Assembly: GCA_902781315.1 (NCBI GenBank)
Contig: CACZIT010000018.1
Span: 1-64,000, forward strand
DNA length: 64,000 nucleotides
Source of the DNA: an uncultured Prevotellaceae bacterium
GTDB taxonomy: Bacteria; Bacteroidota; Bacteroidia; Bacteroidales; Bacteroidaceae
Reading direction: 5' to 3'
Shown here: positions 36,501-44,112 of the stretch, in pieces
How the letters are laid out: each line of letters starts with the position of its first letter
How positions within the stretch are numbered: the stretch's first letter is position 1
Translations under genes and position numbers: made by a program
The notes under the pieces: generated by a model
Database searches by the model: none
The model's input: the letters and a program-made list of their open reading frames with translations, nothing else
Told to the model about the DNA's origin: nothing

Positions 36501-37181
36501 AAGATTGAAACTACCACCTACACCCTTGCCACAAGCGTTACTCCAGGCAAGCGCTACATTATTGTCGGTGTCAATGAGAATAAGTATAAGGCTATGGGTG
36601 AGCAGAAATCAAATAACCGTGCTGCTGTTGAGATTTCTGTTAATGACAAAACTGCAACAGTTCCCTCAACCGCAGGTGTCTATGAGTTCGTGATTGATGG
36701 TAATGCCACTGATGGTTTTACTATCTATGATGAAAGTGAAGAATCTACTGGTTACTTGTATGCAGCAAGTAGCGAGAAAAACTGGCTAAAGACGCAAAAG
36801 GAAAATGATGTTAATGGTCTGTGGAATATTGCTTTTGATGGTGATGTTCCAACCATTATTGCTAAAGGCGCGAATACTCGCAACCAAATGCGTTATAATA
36901 GTAGTGACGGTTTATTCTCCTGCTATGCTAGTGGCCAGAAAGATGTATTCCTTTACGAAAAAGTAGGCGAAGAAGAGTTTGAAGTTGGTGACGTGAACAA
37001 GGATCACCAAATCTCGATTGCTGACGTGACGGCTCTGGTGAATATCATTCTGGGTAAGGTGACGACGGAGAATAATCCTGACAACTACAACTTCGATGCC
37101 GCCGACGTTGATGGCGAAAATGGCATCACGATTGCTGACGTGGAGGCGCTGGTGAATATAATTCTCGAAAAGAAGAATTAG
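33543..37181 (+). CDS. Large secreted multidomain protein with C-terminal dockerin
   Basis: A 1212-residue exported protein: signal peptide (about 1-22); an N-terminal beta domain (about 24-165); two bacterial Ig-like domains (about 170-255 and 380-460), each followed by an OB-fold-like domain (YVRGIVSALGEFSSEYGNYVYYIS, VYVKGKVSKIVTAYSEQFGNISYNIS), so the pair is duplicated; a chitobiase-C-like domain (about 585-665); a possible discoidin-like domain (to about 805); BACON-like and repeat domains; and a closing dockerin-type pair of calcium loops (DVNKDHQISIADVTALVNIIL, DVDGENGITIADVEALVNIIL). No catalytic domain is seen. The gene is clearly more AT-rich, with different codon use, than its neighbours. 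Probably a surface or glycan-binding scaffold. Confidence 0.8.
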   Translation: MIKQLRYLCTLLLMAVAGVAWGDSWVITDAPSLKSGDVVVITGTNANGTYGMSNNNGTSSAPGATAVTIDGDKLSSSASVDNLQWTVTVGEINGERTYEFAAGSNKLYCTNTNNGVRVGTNDNKTFVFKDNYLYNSATSRYIGIYNNADWRCYTSINNNIKDQTFAFYKKTSDGKAEANLSFSPSSVTIHVGETMPQITFSNPNNLDVVFASSNNNVAVVSTDGTISLVNDGMGQAVITASSEETENYSLGNATCTINVLPIGGTLEDPLTVEEAIIFISTLENKVNSEYVYVRGIVSALGEFSSEYGNYVYYISDDGTETNQLEVYRGKYLEDANFTSANQLTVGDKVIVYGPLVNFNGTYEFTTGNYIYAFENNLAKCDLSFDKTAVSVELNSEFTAPTLNNPHELSVSYSSSNTDVATVDATTGDVTISAIGETTITASFAGNDSYEEGSASYVLTVTDPNAAGSQANPYTVAEARAAIDAGSGVTGVYVKGKVSKIVTAYSEQFGNISYNISDGGTETAAQLQAFRGKSYEGANFTSADDIKVGDEVVVYGNLTKYKDTYEFEADNQLVSLVRPATPAVLPVPTFSPAAGEVEAGTLVTISVAEDENVDYVEYSFDQATWNEYTVGETEIKITEETTIYARSVGTDGSYSEVASAKYTIKVETVAVLPFVWEGGASANFLALDGVTAEGLGTSDYGETHNPYNIKLDNTGDYIQVNTDSQPGKVIVGVKMVGGATASTITVQESADGVNFTNVQALSISGKQNDILTLETTNAFGTDSRYVRLTFTKGSNVGVGPITITKPATEIVAEETLEIEASATSGEIAYSIVYPQVGVDLTAAADVDWISGVTVASDKVKFATTVNTGAERSGNITLTYGTLTKVVKVTQAAAPQMYTLTIGNPENVTITATYNVDQVIINGESAELENGTEVSFALTIPEGYALESLTVAGAEEGQTVTPTENATTPGVYTFTMPAFNVTINATVAKIETTTYTLATSVTPGKRYIIVGVNENKYKAMGEQKSNNRAAVEISVNDKTATVPSTAGVYEFVIDGNATDGFTIYDESEESTGYLYAASSEKNWLKTQKENDVNGLWNIAFDGDVPTIIAKGANTRNQMRYNSSDGLFSCYASGQKDVFLYEKVGEEEFEVGDVNKDHQISIADVTALVNIILGKVTTENNPDNYNFDAADVDGENGITIADVEALVNIILEKKN

Positions 37182-37213
37182 ACTGAATATTTTTTGTTTA
37201 TACTTTTGTGATG

Positions 37214-37253
37214 GAGTGTGCCCTGCTCAAGCAGTGGGGTGCACTCTTTTTTT
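37214..37253 (+). terminator. Terminator after the dockerin gene
   Basis: GAGTGTGCCCTGCT pairs imperfectly with AGTGGGGTGCACTC, followed by seven or more T residues. It abuts the stop codon of the convergent aspartyl protease gene. Confidence 0.75.
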
Positions 37254-38603
37254 CTACTCCTTGATGATGCAGGTGACGGTCTTCTCGGTGCCGTCGGCAG
37301 TGAGAAGGCGGAAGGTGTGGGGCTCGCCTTTGACGAAGTGGAAACGAAGAAAGTCGGCAAAGGTGAGGATGAGGCGTTGGTCGATCTGAAGAATGATGTC
37401 GCCCTGTCGCATGCCTGCCTGATAGGGTTGGCTCTGGTCCCAGATGAGGCCGACGGCAGCGCGTCCCTGCTGGGGCACAAAGGCGACACCAAGCTGGCGG
37501 TTGGCGACGCGAACGGAAGTAGTAGGAGCCCCACTATGAGCCCCACCCTGACCCTCCCCAGTAGGGAGGGGAACAGCTGTTGATGGATTGGGGAGGAAGG
37601 TGATGCGCTTGCGGAAGGGGTTGATGAGGATGCTGCCGTAGGAGAGGATTTGTGAGCCGATTTTCGAGGCGCCCTGGGTGGTGATGGCATGCAGGTCGGT
37701 GAAGGAGAAGTCGGCCCACTTCAGGCGGTCGAGGTGGAGGAAGACGACCTCGTCTTTCTCTTCGATGCCGAAGCCGCCGATGGAGAGGTGGCCCTGGGCG
37801 CGCCCCTCCACCTGGCGTTCGATGTCGGCGCCGAGTTGCTTGCTGAGGTTGGCGAGGTCGGCTGCCACGTGCTCGTCGAAGCTCTGGCGGCTCATGGTGT
37901 AGAGGGCTGTGGAGCCGGTGTCGAAGAGTGCCTCGTCGGTGTGGCGCACGAAGGGGCTCACGTAGAGGTAGGGCACGAACCACTTCAGCTTGTAGCGCAG
38001 GGTGTGGCCGAGCTTCTCTTCGTTGCGGAAGGCTTTCTTGTTGTCGCTGAGGATGAGCACCGACTGCTGGCGGTCGATCTTGGCGCAGAGTCCGCGGTTG
38101 AAGAGGTCGAAGCCTATGACGGCATCGTACTTACTGCTGACGGCATCGCGCGGCATGAGGGAGGCGACGTAGCCGGAGATGGTGATGGGGGTGGCGTTGA
38201 GTGTGAAAGGAGGGAGCTGGACTACTTGTACGGTGTCCTGATGGTTGTTGGCATCGCGGGAGATGATGTTGCCCAGGGTGACGAGGGGATAGACGTCGGT
38301 GTTGGCATACACCATGCCCTGGCTGGAGCCTGTGTCGAGGAGAAAGCGAAACTGCTGGTCGCCGATGGTGACGGGCAGCAGGATGAGGTCGTCTTCGATG
38401 ATGATGGGGATGGTGTCGCAGAAGTTCTTTGCAGAGAGATGGAAGTGTGGGTTGTAGCGCTGCAGCGATTGTGCGTGGAGGGAACACCAGCTTAGAGAAA
38501 GGAGGAGCCCCACCCCGGCCCGAAGGAGAGGGAGACAACCCCACCCCGACCCTCCCCGAAGGAGAGGGGGGACGAGTTTGAAGAGACGGGCCAATATGTT
38601 CAT
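37254..38603 (-). CDS. Retropepsin-like aspartyl protease with PDZ domain
   Basis: A 449-residue exported protein. It has two aspartyl-protease lobes, each with its catalytic DTG (FLLDTGSSQGMVY near residue 90 and EALFDTGSTALYTM near 227), then a C-terminal PDZ-like domain (about 370-449; PYQAGMRQGDIILQIDQRLI). The family is widespread in Bacteroidota and targets are unknown. Residues about 11-35 (VPPLLRGGSGWGCLPLLRAG), within the signal peptide, and about 345-360 (PLPTGEGQGGAHSG), in the protease-PDZ linker, are encoded by palindromic repeats. Confidence 0.82.
   Translation of the reverse strand: MNILARLFKLVPPLLRGGSGWGCLPLLRAGVGLLLSLSWCSLHAQSLQRYNPHFHLSAKNFCDTIPIIIEDDLILLPVTIGDQQFRFLLDTGSSQGMVYANTDVYPLVTLGNIISRDANNHQDTVQVVQLPPFTLNATPITISGYVASLMPRDAVSSKYDAVIGFDLFNRGLCAKIDRQQSVLILSDNKKAFRNEEKLGHTLRYKLKWFVPYLYVSPFVRHTDEALFDTGSTALYTMSRQSFDEHVAADLANLSKQLGADIERQVEGRAQGHLSIGGFGIEEKDEVVFLHLDRLKWADFSFTDLHAITTQGASKIGSQILSYGSILINPFRKRITFLPNPSTAVPLPTGEGQGGAHSGAPTTSVRVANRQLGVAFVPQQGRAAVGLIWDQSQPYQAGMRQGDIILQIDQRLILTFADFLRFHFVKGEPHTFRLLTADGTEKTVTCIIKE
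37525..37572. repeat. Palindromic element in the protease-PDZ linker
   Basis: GGAGCCCCACTATGAGCCCC then CCCTCCCCAGTAGGGAGGGG, in frame, encoding PLPTGEGQGGAHSGAP on the minus strand. It is the same peptide type as in dgt. Confidence 0.75.
38501..38574. repeat. Double palindromic element in the signal-peptide region
   Basis: GGAGCCCCACCCCGGCCCGA and a second copy with CCCTCCCCGAAGGAGAGGGG lie inside the first 35 codons of the aspartyl protease gene. Confidence 0.75.
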
Positions 38604-38704
38604 TGCTACCTGTTTTGACTTTTTTTATATATTCTGCCTCATATCTATGGACGCACCGCAGCCGCCTCTCCGCTCGCCCCACATGGGCGCTTTCGTAGCG
38701 CAAC

Positions 38705-38868
38705 GGAGAAAGAACCGCGCCAAAGGCGCCTCTTAACCTTTCTCAACCGCGCCGCAGGCACTTCTCAACCTTTCTCAACCGCGGCAACGCCGCCTCTCAA
38801 CCGCGCCAAAGGCGCTTCTCAACCGCGGCAACGCCGCTTCTCAACCGCGCCGCAGGCGCCTCTCAACT
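38705..38868. repeat. Array of small hairpins separated by TCTCAAC
   Basis: Seven copies of TCTCAAC (GTTGAGA on the other strand) alternate with short palindromes: GCGCCAAAGGCGC, CGGCAACGCCG and GCGCCGCAGGCGC, several used twice. The array ends at the stop codon of the DUF4011 gene (38863). Its hairpins resemble those after dgt but the separating word differs. Confidence 0.85.
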
Positions 38869-41800
38869 CTCAGCAACGCTCGTGATGTTGCCGTCTTTCT
38901 CGGTGAGCTCACCGGAATCGATGAGGGTAGCTACGGCAAGTTCGAGGGCGAGGTCGGTCTGCTTGTTGCGGCGGCTGTAGCCCAGTTCGCGGGCGAACTG
39001 TCGCTTCATATCGTCGAGGGGCACGGCGAGCTGCTGGCGGATGATGAAGCGTGCGTACTCCTTGATGTCGTCCTCAGACATGTTGGAGACGTTGCCGCTG
39101 TTCTTTTGGAACGAGCGCTGGAGTGCGGGCGACATGGTGACCTCCTGCTCGTTGATGATCTCGCTCTTGCTCACGGCAAAAGGAAGAGGTGTTGCGTTTT
39201 GAGTGGAGGGGTTCGGGGTTTGAGAGGCCACTTGAACCTTTGGAGCAGCCTCTTGGACTTTCTGCACATCCTTCCCCTCGAGGGCCTTGCGAATGCGATC
39301 GACGACGGCCTCCTTGTTCATGAGCCAGTCGACAGACCAGAGGCGCAGCAGCTTCCAGCCGAGTCCTTCGAGCACGCCGGGCTGGCAGATTTCGCGGTCG
39401 CGCTCGGTCTTCGTCTCGTAGTATCGCGTGCCGTCGCAGATGATGCCGAGGAGGTAGTTCTGCGAGTCCTTCGGGTCGATAACGGCGAGGTCGATCTTGA
39501 ATGCCGACCGTCCGACGGCGGTGTCGACCTGATAGCCGAGCTTGCGTATCTCGTCGGCCACTGCAGGGATGATGTCGGCGCCGTCCTGCGGCTTCTTCAC
39601 CTGCGAGGCGCTGACGGCCATGCGTCCGTTGCGGGCGAACTCGAGGAACGCCTTCAGTCCGGCCACACCCTGTGCACTGGAGCGGCGGAGGTCGATCTGC
39701 TCAGGCTTCAGCGTGGAGAACACCATCATCTCGTAGCGGGCACGCGACACGGCGACATTCAGTCGGCGCTCGCCACCGGCATTGTTGAGCGGTCCGAAGT
39801 TCATGGACACCTTTCCCGTCTTGTCGGGGCCGTAGCCCACGGAGAAGAGAATGACGTCGCGCTCATCGCCCTGCACGTTTTCGAGGTTCTTGATGAAGAT
39901 GGGCTCCTCGACGTCGTAGGCCTTGCGTTCCAGGTCGGCATGCTTCGCCAGCTCGTCGGTGAGCAGGTCTTCGATGAGGTTCTGCTGCACCTTGCTGAAC
40001 GACACGATGCCGATGCTGCGCTTCGCCAGCTCGTCGTCGCTGAGGCGGCGCACCACTTCCTTGACGATGGCTTCGGCCTCGGCACGGTTGCAGCGCGTGC
40101 GTCCGTAGTCGTAGGTGCCGTCGACGGGTATGAGCTGTACCTTCGAAGCGCGGTCGTCGACCGAGGGGAAGGTATAGAGCTTGCTCTCGTAGTACTGTGC
40201 GTTGGAGAAGGCGATGAGGCTCTCGTGGCGCGAACGGTAGTGCCACGTCAGGTAGCGTGCGGGCAGCGAGAGCGTGATGCAGTCGTCGAGGATGCTCTCC
40301 ATGTCGTCGACGTCGGCCTCTTCTTCGTCAACGGCATTGGTGGCGAAGAAACTTGTCGGCGGCATCTGCTTCGGGTCGCCCACGCAGATGAGGGCCTTGC
40401 CGCGTGCAATGGCGCCGACAGCCTCGGAGGTGGGCATCTGCGAAGCCTCGTCGAAGCAGACGATGTCGAACGGCGGCAGGTCGAGGTCGATGAACTGAGC
40501 CACGGAGATGGGGCTCATGAGCATGACCGGACAGAGCTTGGGCAGCAGCGTGGGTATCTGGTCCATGATGTGGCGGATGGTGGCGCCGCGGCCGTTGGTG
40601 GCGATGTAGCGCTTCAGGATGCCCAGTTCGGTGATGGCCGTGGGCTTCAGCGACTGCGACGGCACGTTGGCTGCCAGTTTGCAATAGAGCATCTTCTTCG
40701 TGAGTTCCTGGAACTGCTTCGCCATGTCGCGATACTTCGCGATGGCATCTTCGAAGAGCAGACCGTTGAACATCTGCAGCTGCGGCTCGCTGTCGACGAT
40801 TTGCAGTGCCATGTGGCGGTATGTGCCCTTGAGCATGGCCTGGGCCGCAGCGTGGGCCGACGTGCTCTCGTGGTTCATGAAGTCTACCACCTTTTCCAGA
40901 TGCAACTGCTGCAGCTCGCGCTTGCGGATGCACCATTGTGCCCAGTCGCGGCTGCCGCCGAGTGCCTGCTGCCACTGCGGGATGAGTCGTTTGATAGTGG
41001 CGAAGTTCTCGTCGTCGAAGTCGCAGAGCGGCTTTATTTTTTCAACACCTTGCAGCAGACTTCTACATGCCTGCACGGCGGCAGGCGGCAGGGTCGGCAT
41101 GGCTGACAGTCCACCCTCGCGCAGCTGTTGGCGCAGGGCATCGAGCTGGTTGAAGAGTGTTTCGACATCACCCTCGCCCATGTCGGCACGGAAGGCGCGC
41201 AGCCCTTTCATGAATGTCCGCTTGGCAAAGAAGCGCGGCAGGAACCACTTGCCAACGGCCTGCGTCCACTGGTTGCGCAGCAATTGCGGGTCCTGCGAGA
41301 GGATGGCTTCGGAGTATTTCGAGGTGAGCGTCTCGTACTTGCTGACAAGTTCGATGGCCCAGCGCGCGCCGTTGAGTGAATGGGGTTGCTTGAAACTGGC
41401 ATTGGCATTCAGTGCGTCGATGAGGCCGTCGGTGGTCTCCACCTGTTGCGACAGCTGCTGGAGCCAGTCGGCAATCTGCGTCTGTGCCTGCTGCGAGGGG
41501 TCGTAGATGTTGAGTCCTTGCAACTGATGGCGCGCTACGGGGCCTGTGATGGCAAACACCGTGTCGAGGGTCTCTATTTTCTCGGCCGCAGCCTGCAGTT
41601 TCTCGGCCGTCAGCGACTCGACGAAATGGGCCGACGGCTGGATGGCGGCGCCTTCGATGCTCTCGTAGCGACAGATGCAGTCGTAGAGCGAGAGTCCCGA
41701 CGGTTGTTTCTTGTGGAGCAGCTGGATATAGCCTGAGAGTTCCTGACGCTTGGCGAAGAGTTCCTTTGATGCCTGCTCGTAAGCTTCGGGAGTCTTGATG

Positions 41801-44088
41801 CGCGTCAGTTCGAGTGTCGACTGCAGTTGTCGCAGCAGATGGCTCTTGGTCACCTTATTGGAGTGCAACTCCAGGCAGAACGGGTCGAGGCCGATCTTCT
41901 TCAGTCGCTTCTGCACCACCTCGAGGGCTGCCATTTTCTCGGCCACGAAGAGCACGCGGCGCCCGTGGAAGAGCGCGTTGGCAATCATGTTGGTAATGGT
42001 CTGGCTCTTGCCCGTTCCCGGAGGTCCGTAGAGGATGAAACTGCGACCTTCGCCCGACTCCACGACAGCCTCCATCTGCGACGAGTCTACGTCAACGGGG
42101 ATGGCAAATTCATGCGGCTCAATGTTGAGGTCGATGAAGCGAGCATCGGTCTCGTCCTGTCCTTGAGTTTTCGCAGGAGCATCGGTCGGGCGTTCGCCCA
42201 CCCAGTGCTTCTTAAAGAGACTTTCGATGATGGGCGAGCGGCGCATTTTGTCAGCATTACTGTGGATGTCGTTCCACATGACGAACTTGTTGAACGAGAA
42301 CAGTCCGAGCATGGCTTCCTCGACAACATCCCAGCGTGGCTGGCTGGCCAGCTGGGCTCGTACGGTGCTCAGCGCACTGCGCACGTCGATGCCGCTCTCG
42401 TCTTCGGGCAGCGGCTGCAGCCCTTTCAGATCAATCTGATACTGCTGGCGCAGCATCTCTACGAGTGTGGTGTTGATGGTCATCTCCTCATCGCGGCGAC
42501 GCACAATGTAGTTGTTGCCACTGCGGCGTATGAGGTCGACAGGCATGAGCAACAGTGGGGCGTAGCGCGGTCGCACGCTCTTCTCGTTCTCATACCAGCG
42601 CATCAGGCCGAACACCATGAAGAGCGAATTGGCACCGTTTTCTTCCAACGCCGTGCGCGACTCGCGATAGAGGAATTTCTGGATGCTGATGAGTTCGTCG
42701 CTGGTGAGGTAGGCGTTCAGGCGGTTGTGCTTGATGTCCTCTGAGACCAGCTGCTGGAGTTCGTTCTTGTAGATGCGCGAGTCGTATATGCCGAACTCAT
42801 CGGGCTGCAGGCGTTTCTGAGTGGGCACAGCCTGCATGGTATAGTCTTCACGGTCGAAGATATGGTCTTCGAGCACGTCGATGTCGAAAGAAACGAACGG
42901 GATGCAGCGACGCCCCATGCGAATGTTCAGCAGGTTGTTGCGCAGTGAGAAGTCCAGTAGCTTTCGCTCCCAGATTTGTTGGCGGGTGACGCCCTGCTCC
43001 TGCTTGTTGGCTCCCAAGTCTACGGTGCGCATCTCGCGCAGCTCGGTCGTGGCCTGCTCATGCTCCATTCCCACGTTTTGCCAGATGCCATCGACCTTCA
43101 TGGGAAGCGGTCGGATGCCCTCCATGCGGCAACGGTAGATGTCGCAGAACAGCACGAACTTTGCCTGGTCGGCTGCGAGGTGATGTTCGCCCATCTCTAC
43201 GGCTTTCTCGAAGGCTACGGCCTCACTGCTGGTCAGTGCCGTGGCCTCGACCACCACCATCTGGCTGATGCCGTTGGCTGTGGCCTTCGAAAGGAACGAC
43301 CAGTCGTCGCTGACGCTGTATGGTGCATACTGGTCGACAAGCCAGCAACCCACGTACATATGGCCCTGCTGCAACACCAGCAAGGGATGCAGACCGCAGG
43401 CTTCGAGCACTGAGGCAAAGAGCATGGAGAGGTCCATGCAGGTGCCCAGTTTCTCTTCGAGCACACGATCGGCCAACCGCACACGCTGTCCTGTCTTTTC
43501 GTAGCTGGCCGGTGGAGCCGAATAGACCAGTCCTTCGCTTCGCAATGCCTCATAGACGGCTGCCACCTGCGCCCTGACCCGGTTGGGATCCTGCGTCTGG
43601 TATTCGTCGAGGGCCGAACTGCCTGTGAGTTTCTCCAACACTGCTGCAGCATTCATCTTCACCCGCGACAGCTGCGGAGCATTCGGTGTGACGAAAGCTC
43701 CCAGAATCTCCGGACGCACGCCCACTCCCGGCCATTCGTCGAAGGCCAGCAGACGCAGCGGGAATGTGAGTTGGGTGTCGCCCACGGCGAGGGTGAAAGC
43801 CGTTTCGACGCTCTCGGTCAGTTCGCGCAGTTTGTCGAGATCGGGCTTCACGTCGAGGTCGGTCACGCGCAGCGTCATGCCAGCCGGCACGCTGTCGAGC
43901 ACACTCTCGGCTGTGGCAATCAGCTCGCCGCTCACTATCACGTGAACCTCGCGCCAGTCGTCGGCTGTAGGGTTGGTGATTTCAACAAATTCCAGACATT
44001 TCTGTCCTCCCATCGTCATGGCATAGTTCAGACAGGGCAGAAACTCCACCTTTATGTTCTTCGGGTCAATAGGATTGCTGGTGTTCAT
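38863..44088 (-). CDS. DUF4011-type superfamily 1 helicase with C-terminal nuclease-like domain
   Basis: A 1741-residue cytoplasmic protein. About 150-260 resembles a transglutaminase-like fold (EEKLGTCMDLSMLFASVLEACG with Cys217, His243 in QGHMYVGCW). The DUF4011 region starts near 370 (IWERKLLDFSLRNNLLNI). Helicase motifs: Walker A YGPPGTGKSQT near 690, motif II VCFDEASQMPTSE near 1212, GDPKQMPPTSF, YRSRHESLIAFSN, VQGDERDVILFSVGYG and LNVAVSRAR. About 1510-1610 resembles a Vsr/MTES_1575-type nuclease fold (FKIDLAVIDPK, GIICDGTRYY), and DUF3320 closes the protein (about 1655-1735). From memory, a DUF4011-helicase-Vsr protein (Hhe type) was reported as a single-gene phage defence. No other defence gene is adjacent. 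Confidence 0.82.
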   Translation of the reverse strand: MNTSNPIDPKNIKVEFLPCLNYAMTMGGQKCLEFVEITNPTADDWREVHVIVSGELIATAESVLDSVPAGMTLRVTDLDVKPDLDKLRELTESVETAFTLAVGDTQLTFPLRLLAFDEWPGVGVRPEILGAFVTPNAPQLSRVKMNAAAVLEKLTGSSALDEYQTQDPNRVRAQVAAVYEALRSEGLVYSAPPASYEKTGQRVRLADRVLEEKLGTCMDLSMLFASVLEACGLHPLLVLQQGHMYVGCWLVDQYAPYSVSDDWSFLSKATANGISQMVVVEATALTSSEAVAFEKAVEMGEHHLAADQAKFVLFCDIYRCRMEGIRPLPMKVDGIWQNVGMEHEQATTELREMRTVDLGANKQEQGVTRQQIWERKLLDFSLRNNLLNIRMGRRCIPFVSFDIDVLEDHIFDREDYTMQAVPTQKRLQPDEFGIYDSRIYKNELQQLVSEDIKHNRLNAYLTSDELISIQKFLYRESRTALEENGANSLFMVFGLMRWYENEKSVRPRYAPLLLMPVDLIRRSGNNYIVRRRDEEMTINTTLVEMLRQQYQIDLKGLQPLPEDESGIDVRSALSTVRAQLASQPRWDVVEEAMLGLFSFNKFVMWNDIHSNADKMRRSPIIESLFKKHWVGERPTDAPAKTQGQDETDARFIDLNIEPHEFAIPVDVDSSQMEAVVESGEGRSFILYGPPGTGKSQTITNMIANALFHGRRVLFVAEKMAALEVVQKRLKKIGLDPFCLELHSNKVTKSHLLRQLQSTLELTRIKTPEAYEQASKELFAKRQELSGYIQLLHKKQPSGLSLYDCICRYESIEGAAIQPSAHFVESLTAEKLQAAAEKIETLDTVFAITGPVARHQLQGLNIYDPSQQAQTQIADWLQQLSQQVETTDGLIDALNANASFKQPHSLNGARWAIELVSKYETLTSKYSEAILSQDPQLLRNQWTQAVGKWFLPRFFAKRTFMKGLRAFRADMGEGDVETLFNQLDALRQQLREGGLSAMPTLPPAAVQACRSLLQGVEKIKPLCDFDDENFATIKRLIPQWQQALGGSRDWAQWCIRKRELQQLHLEKVVDFMNHESTSAHAAAQAMLKGTYRHMALQIVDSEPQLQMFNGLLFEDAIAKYRDMAKQFQELTKKMLYCKLAANVPSQSLKPTAITELGILKRYIATNGRGATIRHIMDQIPTLLPKLCPVMLMSPISVAQFIDLDLPPFDIVCFDEASQMPTSEAVGAIARGKALICVGDPKQMPPTSFFATNAVDEEEADVDDMESILDDCITLSLPARYLTWHYRSRHESLIAFSNAQYYESKLYTFPSVDDRASKVQLIPVDGTYDYGRTRCNRAEAEAIVKEVVRRLSDDELAKRSIGIVSFSKVQQNLIEDLLTDELAKHADLERKAYDVEEPIFIKNLENVQGDERDVILFSVGYGPDKTGKVSMNFGPLNNAGGERRLNVAVSRARYEMMVFSTLKPEQIDLRRSSAQGVAGLKAFLEFARNGRMAVSASQVKKPQDGADIIPAVADEIRKLGYQVDTAVGRSAFKIDLAVIDPKDSQNYLLGIICDGTRYYETKTERDREICQPGVLEGLGWKLLRLWSVDWLMNKEAVVDRIRKALEGKDVQKVQEAAPKVQVASQTPNPSTQNATPLPFAVSKSEIINEQEVTMSPALQRSFQKNSGNVSNMSEDDIKEYARFIIRQQLAVPLDDMKRQFARELGYSRRNKQTDLALELAVATLIDSGELTEKDGNITSVAES

Positions 44089-44112
44089 TATTCTTGCTGG
44101 TTAAAGATATGA

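Noticed and set aside
38705..38868. Possible CRISPR-like array after the DUF4011 gene
   Set aside because: Same reasons: 7-base word and repeated palindromic units instead of unique spacers.
37254..44088. Aspartyl protease and DUF4011 gene as one defence operon
   Set aside because: They are 259 bases apart with a hairpin array between them, and retropepsin-PDZ proteins are common housekeeping envelope proteins in this phylum; no evidence links them.
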